Assembly (NCBI GenBank): GCA_015655415.1
Contig: JAATFB010000066.1
Coordinates: 1-64,000, forward strand
Direction of reading: 5' to 3'
Source of the DNA: Actinomycetales bacterium
GTDB lineage: Bacteria; Actinomycetota; Actinomycetes; Actinomycetales; Microbacteriaceae
Length of the DNA: 64,000 nt
In this document: one piece after another, positions 1 to 8,200 of the stretch
Layout of the letters: every line of letters begins with the position of its first letter
Position numbering within the stretch: the first letter of the stretch is position 1
The notes under the pieces: generated by a model
Databases searched by the model: none
The model's input: the letters and a program-made list of their open reading frames with translations, nothing else
What the model was told of the DNA's origin: nothing
Position numbers and translations under genes: made by a program

Positions 1-177
1 AGGACCACGCCGACACACCACGCCAGCCCCACAACGGCGAACGATGCCGGTCACATCAGCGAACCTGCCGATCGCACACAACAGCGAACCCTGCCGATCG
101 TGTCGAAACCGGGACACCGTGACCCGGTCTCCACACGATCGACCGGGGTCGGAACAGGGCGAGGGAACAGCGCGGGC

Positions 178-372
178 GGTTTCGACAGGCTCAACCGGCG
201 GGAACGGGGCGGGCCGGTTTCGACAGGCTCAACCGGCGGGAACCGGGCGGGCCGGTTTCGACAGGCTCAACCGGCGGGAACGGAAACGCGGCCGGTTTCG
301 ACAGGCTCAACCGGCGAGAACAGCGGGGCCGGTTTCGACAGGCTCAACCGGCGGAACGCTCAACCGGCGGGA
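178..372 (+). repeat. Dispersed-repeat array A (five copies plus a 3' half copy)
   Basis: Five near-identical units GGTTTCGACAGGCTCAACC followed by GGCGGGA begin at about 178, 216, 254, 294 and 331, so the period is 37-40 bp. A half unit (CTCAACCGGCGGGA) follows at about 359-372. Each unit can fold as GGTT-(TC)-GA-CAGGC-TC-AACC. The rest of the 359 bp beyond rocD holds only degenerate copies (for example around 127-149 and 99-112) and a short direct repeat CGAACC(C)TGCCGATCG at about 59 and 86. I see no gene there. The half copy overlaps the 3' end of rocD. Confidence 0.9.
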
Positions 373-1643
373 GGGACGAGGGCGGCGGCGAGCTCGTCGA
401 CGGCCCAGTCCAGATCGGCGGCTTCGACGACGAGCGGCGGTGCGAGCCGGATCGTGGCGCCGTGCGTGTCCTTCACCAGGATCCCGCGGCGCAGCATCCG
501 CTCCGCCAGCTCGCGGCCGGTGCCGACCTCCGGGTCGATGTCGACGCCGGCCCACAGACCCCTGCCGCGCACCGCGGTGACACCATGGCCGACGAGCCCG
601 CTCAGTCGTCCGAGCAGCCGTTCGCCGAGCTCCCGCGCCCGCCGCTGCGGCTCCCCGGTCGCCAGCATCCGGATCACCTCGAGCCCCACTGCGCAGGCGA
701 GCGGGTTGCCGCCGAAGGTGGAGCCGTGCTCTCCCGGCCGGATCACGCCGAGCACATCCCTGTTCGCGACCACGGCCGAGACGGGCAGGATGCCGCCGCC
801 GAGCGCCTTGCCCAGCAGGTACACGTCCGGGACCACGCCCCACGACGAGCACGCGAACGTCTCACCCACACGCCCGAGCCCCGACTGCACCTCGTCCGCG
901 ATCAGCAGCACATGCCTGTCGGTGCAGATCCTGCGCAACTCAGGCAGGAAGTCCTCCGGCGGCACGATGACGCCGGCCTCGCCCTGGATAGGCTCCACCA
1001 GCACGGCGACGGTGTCCTCGTCGATCGCCGCCGCAGCGGCCACCGCGTCACCGAACGGCACCGTGCGGAAGCCGGGCGCGAACGGGCCGAAGCCGTCGCG
1101 GGCATCCGGATCGTCGCTGAACCCGACGATCGTGGTCGTGCGACCGTGGAAGTTCCCGCCGAACACCACGATGTTCGCCGCGTCCGGCCGCACCCCCTTC
1201 ACCCGGTAGCCCCACGCGCGAGCCACCTTGATGCCGGTCTCCACCGCCTCGGCGCCGGTGTTCATCGGCAGCACCATGTCTTTGCCCGCGAGATCCGCCA
1301 GCTCCGTGACGAACGGGCCGAGCAGGTCGTGGTGGAACGCCCGGCTGGTCAGCGTGATGCGATCCAGCTGCGCCTTCGCCGCCGCGACGAGGCGTGGGTT
1401 GGAGTGTCCGAAGTTCACGGCCGAATACGCGGCGAGGCAGTCAAGGTACCGCCTCCCGTCGACATCCGTCACCCACGCACCTTCACCCGTGGCGATCACG
1501 ACGGGCAGCGGTGCATAGTTGCGCGCGGCGTGCTCCTCCTCCAGGCGCAGCAGACGAGCGGCCGACGACCCGGCGACCGTGGGAGCGCCGCCGCGAAGCG
1601 ACCGCCGAGGCCCGGTCAGCGGCGCAGTTCCAGGGTGCAGCAC
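360..1643 (-). CDS. rocD: Ornithine--oxo-acid aminotransferase
   Basis: This is a class III PLP-dependent aminotransferase that moves the delta-amino group of ornithine to 2-oxoglutarate, giving glutamate-5-semialdehyde. The 427-residue length suits the family. The PLP lysine is in LLGKALGGG (about K279), the cofactor aspartate in LLIADEVQ (about D250), and NTGAEAVETGIK is the usual family segment near residue 128. The GTG start lies inside the end of the upstream gene (28-bp overlap), suggesting translational coupling; no better start is visible downstream. The last residues (VPPAG) and the TGA stop are written by a half copy of repeat array A. The product can feed the P5C dehydrogenase half of PutA, encoded 6.5 kb away. 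The family call is firm; ornithine specificity rests on motifs and context. Confidence 0.9.
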   Translation of the reverse strand: MLHPGTAPLTGPRRSLRGGAPTVAGSSAARLLRLEEEHAARNYAPLPVVIATGEGAWVTDVDGRRYLDCLAAYSAVNFGHSNPRLVAAAKAQLDRITLTSRAFHHDLLGPFVTELADLAGKDMVLPMNTGAEAVETGIKVARAWGYRVKGVRPDAANIVVFGGNFHGRTTTIVGFSDDPDARDGFGPFAPGFRTVPFGDAVAAAAAIDEDTVAVLVEPIQGEAGVIVPPEDFLPELRRICTDRHVLLIADEVQSGLGRVGETFACSSWGVVPDVYLLGKALGGGILPVSAVVANRDVLGVIRPGEHGSTFGGNPLACAVGLEVIRMLATGEPQRRARELGERLLGRLSGLVGHGVTAVRGRGLWAGVDIDPEVGTGRELAERMLRRGILVKDTHGATIRLAPPLVVEAADLDWAVDELAAALVPPAG

Positions 1644-2548
1644 TTCACGCCACCTCCCCCGCGGAGAAGCTCAGACAGGTCGACGCCGATCGGGTTGTAG
1701 CCGCGCTCGCGCAGCTGCCTCTCGAACCCGACCGCTCGCCGTGCGATCACCACGTTGTAGCCGTCCGAGATGGAGTTGAGGCCGAGGATGGCGGCGTCGT
1801 CCTCGCTCACGATGACGGCGTCGGGGTAGAGCTCTTCGAGCGTTCTCCGGCTCGTCTCGTCGAACGCGGCCGGGACGTAGGCGATGTTCGCGTCCTCGTC
1901 GTCCTTCAGCGGGTCGAGCACGGCCAGCGCCGTGTCGAGGTGGTAGAAGCGCGGATCGACGAGCGTGAGGCTCACGACGTCGCGATCGAAGATCCGGCGC
2001 AGCTCCGCGTGGCTGTCGGTCGTGCTGCGGAAGCCGGTGCCGGCGAGGATGCGCGTGCCCACCAGCAGGAAGTCGCCCTCGCCCTCGTTGACGCTCACCG
2101 GCTCCACGACCTCGAAGCCGTTGTCGGCGAACCAGCGCATGAACGCGGGACCCTCGGGAGCCCGCTGCGGATACGCGAACTTCGCACCGTAGGCGACACC
2201 GTCGATGGCGAACCCGCCGTTGGCGGTGTAGACCATGTCGGGCAATCCCTCGATCGGGTCGATGAGGTGCACGTCGTGGCCGAGTCGCACGAAGGTGTCG
2301 TAGAGCGTGTTCCACTGCTGAAGGGCAAGGGCGGTGTCGGTCGGCTCCTGCGGATGCATCCACGGGTTGATCCGGTAGCTCACCGTGAAGTGCTCGGGGC
2401 GGCACATCAGGTAGGTGCGATGCGCCGGCAGGCGGCGCGGCACGGCATCCGCCCGCGCGGCGGTCGCGGCGTCATGCGCAACCCCCGGAGCAGCCGCCGA
2501 GTCGGCTGGCGCGTGCGGGGGTGCGTCCGTGGAGTCGAGGGCCGTCAT
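1616..2548 (-). CDS. Guanidine-modifying enzyme: arginine dihydrolase- or dimethylargininase-like
   Basis: This 310-residue member of the amidinotransferase/DDAH/arginine deiminase superfamily acts on a guanidino substrate. Visible family features are an N-terminal segment FTVSYRINPWM (about 54-64), MVYTANGG (about 105-112), RFYHLDTA with the likely catalytic histidine, and a C-terminal GGGVKCCTL with the nucleophilic cysteine. Arginine deiminases carry Asp where this protein has Asn in TAN (about N110); the characterised cyanobacterial arginine dihydrolases carry Asn there, so release of ornithine is a real alternative to the usual dimethylargininase label. Overlap with rocD fits ornithine as product. 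I chose ATG 2548 (MTALDST) over the 17-codon longer ORF; a GACACT -10-like box sits 7 nt upstream. The homologous M. tuberculosis locus has the same neighbours (rocD and an AsnC gene). Confidence 0.75.
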   Translation of the reverse strand: MTALDSTDAPPHAPADSAAAPGVAHDAATAARADAVPRRLPAHRTYLMCRPEHFTVSYRINPWMHPQEPTDTALALQQWNTLYDTFVRLGHDVHLIDPIEGLPDMVYTANGGFAIDGVAYGAKFAYPQRAPEGPAFMRWFADNGFEVVEPVSVNEGEGDFLLVGTRILAGTGFRSTTDSHAELRRIFDRDVVSLTLVDPRFYHLDTALAVLDPLKDDEDANIAYVPAAFDETSRRTLEELYPDAVIVSEDDAAILGLNSISDGYNVVIARRAVGFERQLRERGYNPIGVDLSELLRGGGGVKCCTLELRR

Positions 2549-2640
2549 GCCTTCCAGTGTCGCACCCGGTTGTTGCGCGGCATCCGGCATCAACCGCACG
2601 ATTCGTGCGCAGATAGCGCCCCTGACGCAACGAACACGCC

Positions 2641-2646
2641 TAGAAT
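2641..2646 (+). promoter_or_regulatory. -10 box of lrp/asnC gene, predicted leaderless
   Basis: TAGAAT lies 6 nt before the GTG start at 2653, and no Shine-Dalgarno sequence fits between them. The transcript would begin at or beside the start codon. Confidence 0.65.
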
Positions 2647-2652
2647 GACCGC

Positions 2653-3090
2653 GTGGACAACCTCGATCGAAAGATCATCGATCTGCTGCGCGAGAACTCC
2701 CGCGCGTCCTACGGCGACATCGGCTCGCGTGTCGGCCTGTCGGCCTCCGCCGTCAAGCGACGCATCGACCGGCTCGTCGCGGACGGCGTGATCCGCGGAT
2801 TCACCATCCACGTCGATCCCACGATCGACGGGATGAGCACGGAGGCGTACGTCGAGCTGTTCTGCCGCGGCACCGTCTCGCCGAGCGAGCTGCAGCGGAT
2901 CCTCTCGGCCGTGCCGGAGGTGGCCGAGGCGTGCACCGTGTCGGGGAGCGCGGACGCGATCCTGCGCATCCGCTCGCGCGACATCCCGAGCCTCGAGGCC
3001 GCGCTGGAGCGCGTGCGGGTCGCGCCCAGCGTCGACCACACCCGCAGCGCGATCGTGCTCTCCCGCCTCGTGCACCGGGAGATCGAGTGA
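2653..3090 (+). CDS. Lrp/AsnC-family transcriptional regulator
   Basis: This 145-residue protein has the standard Lrp layout: an N-terminal helix-turn-helix (about 3-45; RASYGDIGSRVGLSASAVKRR) and a C-terminal RAM/AsnC ligand-binding domain (about 65-140). It is transcribed divergently from the guanidine-modifying enzyme and rocD across about 100 bp, so it most likely senses an amino acid (arginine, ornithine or a relative) and controls that pair. The start is GTG 2653, directly preceded by a -10 box, which implies a leaderless message. The family is certain; the ligand is inferred from neighbours only. Confidence 0.9.
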   Translation: MDNLDRKIIDLLRENSRASYGDIGSRVGLSASAVKRRIDRLVADGVIRGFTIHVDPTIDGMSTEAYVELFCRGTVSPSELQRILSAVPEVAEACTVSGSADAILRIRSRDIPSLEAALERVRVAPSVDHTRSAIVLSRLVHREIE

Positions 3091-3199
3091 CGCCCTTCCC
3101 CAACAAGACCCGGCTCGCCGCCCGCCTCCCCGGGGCAGAATGCAGCCCTTCCTGAACGCATCCATAGGAGATGCTCTCGACCCGCACAGCGGACTCTGT

Positions 3200-3205
3200 G
3201 ACGAT
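3200..3205 (+). promoter_or_regulatory. Possible -10 box of the response regulator gene
   Basis: GACGAT is 6 nt before GTG 3212, the same geometry as the clearer leaderless promoters in this window. The hexamer is a weaker match, so this is tentative. Confidence 0.35.
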
Positions 3206-3211
3206 GACCGG

Positions 3212-3955
3212 GTGGACGATTCCATCGCGCGCCTCCTCGTGGTGGAGGACGATCCGGACATGGCCAGGCTGCTTCGCCGCGGACTGGAGGCCGAGGGCTA
3301 CGACGTGCTGTCGGTGGACAACGGCGTCGACGCGCTGATCGCCCTGCGCGACAATCCGGTCGACGCCCTCGCGGTGGACGTGATGCTGCCCGGCATGAGC
3401 GGCTTCGAGCTCTGCCGTCGCGTGCGGGAGTCCGGGCGCACAATGCCCGTCCTGCTGCTGACCGCACGGGATGCCGTGGAGGATCGGGTGTACGGGCTCG
3501 ACTCCGGCGCGGACGACTACCTCACCAAGCCCTTCGCGTTCGCGGAGCTGGCCGCGCGGCTTCGTGCGCTGCTGCGACGGGAGGCGTCGGCCAAGCCCAC
3601 CCTGCGGGTCGGCCGTCTCACGATCGACTCGTTGGAGCACAGGGCGAGCGTGGAAGGAAGGCAGGTGGCCTTCAGCCCGCGGGAGTTCTCACTCGTGCGC
3701 CTGCTGGCGATGCACGCGGGCGAGATGGTGACGCGTGCCGACATCCTCGACGACATCTGGGGCGGCCACGAGCACATCGATCAGAACGTGCTCGACCAGT
3801 ACGTGTCGTACGTGCGGCGCAAGCTGGATGCCTCGGCCACGGGCCTGCGCATCGTCACCGTGCGCGGCCTGGGCTACCGTCTCGAGCCGGCCGAGACGGC
3901 GTCGGTCGGCACCGCGGCGTCCGCACGCCCCGCGGCACCCGGCCGCGAGCGGTGA
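3212..3955 (+). CDS. OmpR/PhoB-family response regulator
   Basis: This 247-residue cytoplasmic regulator has a receiver domain (about 5-118) with the acidic pair in LLVVEDD, the phospho-acceptor aspartate in AVDVMLPG, the switch threonine in LLLTARD and the conserved lysine in YLTKPF. A winged-helix DNA-binding domain follows (about 130-228; FSPREFSLVRLL, VDQY-like segment, VRGLGYRL). The ORF track starts 24 codons earlier; I prefer GTG 3212 (VDDSIARLLVVEDD) because the receiver fold begins there. The tail after residue 230 is Ala/Pro-rich linker. It overlaps the histidine kinase gene by 4 bp, so the two form one operon. The stimulus and target genes are unknown; the adjacent NlpC/P60 hydrolases are candidates only by position. 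Confidence 0.92.
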   Translation: MDDSIARLLVVEDDPDMARLLRRGLEAEGYDVLSVDNGVDALIALRDNPVDALAVDVMLPGMSGFELCRRVRESGRTMPVLLLTARDAVEDRVYGLDSGADDYLTKPFAFAELAARLRALLRREASAKPTLRVGRLTIDSLEHRASVEGRQVAFSPREFSLVRLLAMHAGEMVTRADILDDIWGGHEHIDQNVLDQYVSYVRRKLDASATGLRIVTVRGLGYRLEPAETASVGTAASARPAAPGRER

Positions 3956-5403
3956 CCCGGCTCCGTTCGCTCGTCGGCCGCCTCTCGATCTCGGCCCGCA
4001 TCACGCTGGGCAGTTTCTGCGTGGCGGTGCTGATCGGCGCGGTCGCGGTCGTCGGCATCCGTCTGGGGGTGAGCGCCGTGCTCGACGACGCGACGATGAC
4101 CCTGCTGCGACACGATGCCGAGCCGTTCGAGCAGCAGGTGATGGACGATCCCGCAGACATCGATGCCGTCCCGGGGGAGGGGCAGTACGTCGCGATAATC
4201 TCGCCCGCCGGTGCGGTGCGCATGACAAGCCTGCCTCGATCGCTGCGACCGTGGGGCCGGGTCCCGCTGTCGTCGAGCGAGACGGTGAGCCGCGTGGAGA
4301 CGCCCGATCGACGCTACGTCGTGCGCTCGGCACCGGTGGAGAGCGCGGGAGGCGAATGGCACGTCGTCACGGCGCGCAATGAGGATGCGAACGACCTCGT
4401 GCTCGGCAAGCTCAGCGCGGCCCTCATCGTCGGGGCCGCGGCGCTCGTCGCGTGTTTCACCCTCGCGTCGTTCATCCTCGCGCGCACCGCGCTTCGTCCG
4501 GTGAACGTCATGCGACGGCAGGCGGACGAGCTCGCGCGACGGCAGTCCACCGACGGCGAGCGCTCCGCTCCCGCGTCGCCGACGGCCGGCGCTCGGGGTG
4601 AGCTGCTGGAGGTTCCCCCGGTGCGCGACGAGCTCGCGGCACTCGCCGTCACGTTGAACGGCCTCATCGAGGGCCTTCGGGCGGCGGCGGACCGTGAGAA
4701 GCAGCTCGTCTCCGATGCCAGCCACGAGCTGCGCACCCCGCTCGCCGTGCTCCGCGGCGAGCTCGAGCTGGCGGAGCTCGACGCCGGGGACGCGGATGCC
4801 CTGCTCGCCGACGTGCGGCAGGCACATCAGACGGTGCTGCGTCTGACCACGCTGGCGACGAACCTGCTGGAGCTGTCGCGCATCGACGCGCACGGGGAGC
4901 GCGGCTCCTCCACGTGGCCGGAGCTGGAGCACGGGCTCGCGGCCGCGATCGACCGCATGCGCCAGGCGGCGCTCGTGCGGGGCGTTCAGTGCGTCATCGA
5001 CTTCGAGGTCGCCCCGACCGGGCACGTCGACGGTTCGGTCGCACTCTCCGCCGAGGAGTTCGGCCGCGTCGTGGACAACCTGATCTCGAACTCGATCGCC
5101 GCCATCGGTGCGGCCAAGGGTTCCGGGTCGGTGTCGGCGCGGCTGTGGACCGTCGGGCCGCGCGTTCGCCTGTCGGTCACCGACGACGGTCCCGGGATGC
5201 CGTCGGACTTCATGCCGGTGGCGTTCGACCGCTTCACCCGGGCCGACCCGGCCCGCAGCACGTCGACCGGCAGCGGGCTCGGCCTGGCGATCGTGGCGGG
5301 GCTCGTGGATGCCGCGGGGGGCGACATCCGGCTGTCGTCCGCTCCCTCCGGCGGCCTCACGGTCGACATCACGCTGCCGCTGGCGACCGTGGACCGGATC
5401 TGA
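3952..5403 (+). CDS. Membrane sensor histidine kinase
   Basis: This 483-residue kinase pairs with the preceding response regulator; its GTG start overlaps the stop in a GTGA. It has a transmembrane helix near 12-38, an extracytoplasmic sensor region of roughly 110 residues, a second helix near 150-178 and a HAMP-like segment. The HisKA domain carries the phospho-accepting histidine in DASHELRTPLAVLRGE. The C-terminal HATPase domain has the N box (DNLISNSIAAIG), G1 (VTDDGPGMP), F box (FDRFTRAD) and G2 (GSGLGLAIV), so all catalytic boxes are intact. The sensor domain has no motif I recognise. The gene ends convergently with the NlpC/P60 gene, 38 bp away. Confidence 0.92.
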   Translation: MTRLRSLVGRLSISARITLGSFCVAVLIGAVAVVGIRLGVSAVLDDATMTLLRHDAEPFEQQVMDDPADIDAVPGEGQYVAIISPAGAVRMTSLPRSLRPWGRVPLSSSETVSRVETPDRRYVVRSAPVESAGGEWHVVTARNEDANDLVLGKLSAALIVGAAALVACFTLASFILARTALRPVNVMRRQADELARRQSTDGERSAPASPTAGARGELLEVPPVRDELAALAVTLNGLIEGLRAAADREKQLVSDASHELRTPLAVLRGELELAELDAGDADALLADVRQAHQTVLRLTTLATNLLELSRIDAHGERGSSTWPELEHGLAAAIDRMRQAALVRGVQCVIDFEVAPTGHVDGSVALSAEEFGRVVDNLISNSIAAIGAAKGSGSVSARLWTVGPRVRLSVTDDGPGMPSDFMPVAFDRFTRADPARSTSTGSGLGLAIVAGLVDAAGGDIRLSSAPSGGLTVDITLPLATVDRI

Positions 5404-5441
5404 GGCGAGCTCCCGGACGCGTCGCGGCTCGGCCCTGCGCC

Positions 5442-6416
5442 TCAGCCCTGCAGGATGCGACCGAAGTGGTGGGCGATGCCGTCCCAGCTGGAGACCGGGA
5501 CGATCCGCACCGGCTCTCCGTAGTCCGCCGCCTCGATGAGCATGCCGCCGCCGAGGTAGAGCCCGACGTGCTCGTCGTCGTCGAAGAAGACGAGGTCGCC
5601 GGGCTGCGCGACGGCCTGCGCGACGGGGGCGGCGACGGAGTCCTGCGACGGGACGTAGTGCTTGAGGGAGACGCCGACCGCCGCGTATGCGACCATCGTC
5701 AGGCCCGAGCAGTCGATGCCGTCGTGGGACACCCCGCCCAGCGCGTACGGGTCGCCGAGGTAGCCGAGCGCCGTCTCGACGATCGTCTCGCGTGCACCGC
5801 CGTGCTGGAGCGCCTGCGCCAGGGCGACGGCGACCTGGGGACCGACCGGTCCTGACTCGGCGGCCACTATGCCCGCGATCGCACCTGCTATGTAGTTCTC
5901 CCGCTGCACGTCCCCGGTGCCCACCGCGCTGGAGACCGTGAGCCTCTGCGAGAGGAGCGCGGTGTTGTGGGCGATGGTCGCCTTCAGCTGGTCGGGGGTG
6001 AGCGTCTCTGCCGCGTTCGCCGGCGAGGCGAACATCAGGCCGGGGATCAGCGCCAGTGCGGCGGCACCCGCGATGACGGCAGATCTGCGGGACGAACGCG
6101 TGCCCCGACCGGCCCGGGCCGGCGCCGGCCTCGCCGCGCGCCGACGAGCACCGGATCCGGCGAACGCGGAAGCGGCGCCACCGGAGTCGGCCGCTCCGGA
6201 ATCGGCGCTACCGGAACCGGCCGGGTCGGGGTCCGCGCGACGAGGGCGGGGTGTGGCCGAGACCGCCGCGTCGGCGGAGCCTGCCGGGGCGGGAGTGCCG
6301 GCATCGCGAAGAAACCTGCGCGAGGGAAACGCCGCGGCGACCGAGTGCGGCGCGACCTCCGCGGTGCCGCGCAGCAGCTCGCGCGCCTCACGGCGCGTAC
6401 GGGGCTGCGTGCTCAC
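5442..6416 (-). CDS. Secreted NlpC/P60 peptidoglycan endopeptidase (copy 1)
   Basis: The C-terminal ~115 residues are an NlpC/P60 cysteine peptidase domain that cuts peptide bonds in cell-wall stems. The nucleophile is in GIDCSGLTMVAYA and the histidine in DDDEHVGLYLGGG. An export signal (hydrophobic AAALALIPGLMF then ASPANAAE) precedes a short helical segment and the catalytic domain. I chose GTG 6416 (VSTQPRTRREARELL, 324 residues) because secreted proteins of related genera often begin with such an S-T-x-x-TRRE segment. An ATG at 6527 would give a longer, repeat-containing N terminus. The gene lies directly behind a paralogue with nearly the same catalytic domain, so this is a tandem duplication. 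Confidence 0.85.
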   Translation of the reverse strand: MSTQPRTRREARELLRGTAEVAPHSVAAAFPSRRFLRDAGTPAPAGSADAAVSATPRPRRADPDPAGSGSADSGAADSGGAASAFAGSGARRRAARPAPARAGRGTRSSRRSAVIAGAAALALIPGLMFASPANAAETLTPDQLKATIAHNTALLSQRLTVSSAVGTGDVQRENYIAGAIAGIVAAESGPVGPQVAVALAQALQHGGARETIVETALGYLGDPYALGGVSHDGIDCSGLTMVAYAAVGVSLKHYVPSQDSVAAPVAQAVAQPGDLVFFDDDEHVGLYLGGGMLIEAADYGEPVRIVPVSSWDGIAHHFGRILQG

Positions 6417-6431
6417 CGCCGGCGTCGTGCG

Positions 6432-6502
6432 CGTCGCCGCGTCGTCCCCTGGACGACCCGTCGGTGTGTACGTCGCCGCGTCGTCCCCTGGACGACCCGT
6501 CG
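6432..6502. repeat. Two direct repeats (39-bp period) each holding an inverted repeat
   Basis: A 32-bp segment is repeated at about 6432-6463 and 6471-6502. Each copy contains the perfect inverted repeat TCGTCC-CCT-GGACGA (6442-6456 and 6481-6495). They lie 26-80 bp upstream of the preferred start of NlpC/P60 copy 1, so they could be a double operator. If translation begins at 6527 instead they encode a TGRPGDDAAT repeat. The surrounding gap 6417-6701 shows no other gene. Confidence 0.75.
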
Positions 6503-6701
6503 AGGCCGCCGCTGATCTTCGACCCATTCGCTCCCAGCCTGCTCCCGTTCCGCACGCGGGGTACGGATCATGTGACCAACTACCGTGTCCCCCAGATGCG
6601 GGCGGCTCAGCCGACCGTCGTCCCACCATAACGGATCGCCTGACGGCCGGGGCTGAGAGCTCTCGGAGGTTCCCGGCCGTCTACGCTCGGGGCCGGCGAC
6701 G

Positions 6702-7577
6702 TCAGACCAGGCGAGTGAAGTGGTACGGAATGCTCGCCCAGTCGCTGAGCGGATCGAGCTCGACGTCCCTGCCCTCCTGCGGCGCGTGCAGCACCATGCC
6801 GTCGCCCATGTAGAGGCCGATGTGCTCCTCGCTGTCGAAGACGACCAGGTCGCCCGGGCGCGCGTCGGCGGCGGCGATCGGGGTACCCGCGGCATCCTGG
6901 GTGGGAACGTAGTGGGCGAGGGCGATCCCGGCGGCCGCGTAGGCGACCATGATGAGCCCCGAGCAGTCGATCCCGCTGTGCGAGGCACCGCCGAGCACAT
7001 AGGGGGTTCCGAGGTACGACATCGCGGTCGATACGACCGCGGCACGCGCGCTCGGGTCGTCGGTCTCCGACAGCTGCATAGCCATCCCGCGATCGAGGCC
7101 GTACGTGCGCGCGAGGTCGCCGGCCACGTCGACGGTCGCGAAGGCGTCCTGCGCGACCGCTGGATCGGCGACGTCGTCGGACACGTCGAGGCGCTGCACG
7201 TCGCCGCGGGATGCCGCGGCGAGCGCCGCGGTCCGCAGCGCGACCCGCTTCGACCCGTGCGCGCTCGATGGCACCGTCGCTGCCGCGACGGTCTGGTGGG
7301 TCCCCGCGTGTGCGGCGTAGCCGGGAAGGGCGGTGGTGAGGCTGGCTACGAGACCGAAGGAGACTCCCGCGACGGCGAGGGTGAGCTGGTGCCGTCGCGG
7401 TGGCCGGGTCGGGGTGAGGGCGGCGGCGTGGGCGCCGCGGGGACGGGGGCCGAACGCGCCGCGGACGACCGAGCTCAGGCTGGGGCGCCTTCCGGCGGGC
7501 CGCAGGTGGGCGCGGAGGCGCTCCGGGTTGCCTGGCGCGGGGTTCGGGTGGTGGTGCGTGCGAGGGGGCAAGTGCAT
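6702..7577 (-). CDS. Secreted NlpC/P60 peptidoglycan endopeptidase (copy 2)
   Basis: This paralogue of the downstream gene has the nucleophile in GIDCSGLIMVAYAAAG and the histidine in SEEHIGLYMGDG. Before the catalytic domain lie a hydrophobic export segment (LTLAVAGVSFGLVASLTT, then ALPGYAAHA) and a helical linker with QRLDVSDD and MAMQLSETDD. It is likely a cell-wall amidase/endopeptidase acting outside the membrane. The start is uncertain: ATG 7577 (MHLPPRT, 291 residues) gives a basic N-region before the signal segment. The open frame continues to ATG 7730 and ATG 7829 with low-complexity, Arg/Pro-rich sequence that looks non-coding. The catalytic domain is confident. Confidence 0.82.
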   Translation of the reverse strand: MHLPPRTHHHPNPAPGNPERLRAHLRPAGRRPSLSSVVRGAFGPRPRGAHAAALTPTRPPRRHQLTLAVAGVSFGLVASLTTALPGYAAHAGTHQTVAAATVPSSAHGSKRVALRTAALAAASRGDVQRLDVSDDVADPAVAQDAFATVDVAGDLARTYGLDRGMAMQLSETDDPSARAAVVSTAMSYLGTPYVLGGASHSGIDCSGLIMVAYAAAGIALAHYVPTQDAAGTPIAAADARPGDLVVFDSEEHIGLYMGDGMVLHAPQEGRDVELDPLSDWASIPYHFTRLV

Positions 7578-7999
7578 CAGGGAAACCAGGCGACGACCCG
7601 CGTGTGGGGTGCACGGGTGCGTCGCTTCGTGCTCGGGGGCGAACAGTTCGAGGGAGAACGCACGGGGGCCGGTTCTCCGCGGCCGACGTCCACGGTACGA
7701 GGCCGGAACGTCGTCGCTGTCAGCGGACATCCAGGCTCTTGGCGCGGTCGGGGTGGGAATCATGACGCCGTCGGCCGTGCGCGGCGGGGGATCGATGGAC
7801 CCGTTCTCGGCCGGCGCGATCGCCGCCATTCCGCGTCACGGCGCCGAAGCCGCGGTGGGGCGAGGCCGTTCGTCCGGGAGCACCGACGCCACGTGAGCAG
7901 CCCGGCCCATGCGTGCGCATGCATTCTGCGGCGGCGCCCTTGTTGTCAGGGGATCCTCAGTCGTTCTTGCGTCCCGTGCCAGGTTGGGACGCGCCCCGG
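7578..7999. other. Non-coding stretch upstream of NlpC/P60 copy 2
   Basis: About 420 bp with no convincing gene on either strand; ORFs across it are GC-driven and lack recognisable domains. A palindrome-like word ATGCGTGCGCATGCAT occurs at about 7909. It presumably holds the NlpC/P60 promoter and leader, but I could not assign -35/-10 boxes. Confidence 0.5.
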
Positions 8000-8157
8000 C
8001 CGGTCGATCCCGTCGGACACCGCCGGTCGATCCCGTCGGACACCGCCGGTCGAGCCCGTCGAAACCGCCCGTCGAAACCGCCCGCACCGCCGGTTGAGCC
8101 CGTCGAAACCGCCCGTCGAAACCGCCCGCACCGCCGGTCGAGCCCGTCGAAACCGCC
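8000..8157 (-). repeat. Dispersed-repeat array B, mixed and inverted units
   Basis: On the + strand this array reads GGTCGAGCCCGTCGAAACC, i.e. opposite to arrays A, C and D. It mixes at least two unit types: GGTCGATCCCGTCGGACAC (twice, from about 8002 and 8024) and GG(T)CGAGCCCGTCGAAACC or GGTTGAGCCCGTCGAAACC with extra CGTCGAAACCGCC half units. It lies 44 bp beyond the putA stop codon. Confidence 0.88.
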
Positions 8158-8200
8158 CGACGAACCGGCCGGCCGGCACAGCCCGCCCCGCACCGCCGGC

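Noticed and set aside
360-372. Truncated rocD due to repeat insertion
   Set aside because: All catalytic motifs and a normal length are present; only the last few residues come from the repeat.
44-580. Gly/Ser-Thr-rich repeat protein (STGSTGG or VEPVET translations)
   Set aside because: These frames are translations of the intergenic repeat arrays; similar frames appear at all four arrays and in several reading frames, with no ribosome binding site or conserved flanks.
6417-6701. Riboswitch (c-di-AMP ydaO type) before the NlpC/P60 gene
   Set aside because: Such riboswitches often precede actinobacterial wall hydrolases, so I looked, but I could not match the conserved core; only direct repeats and a simple palindrome are visible.
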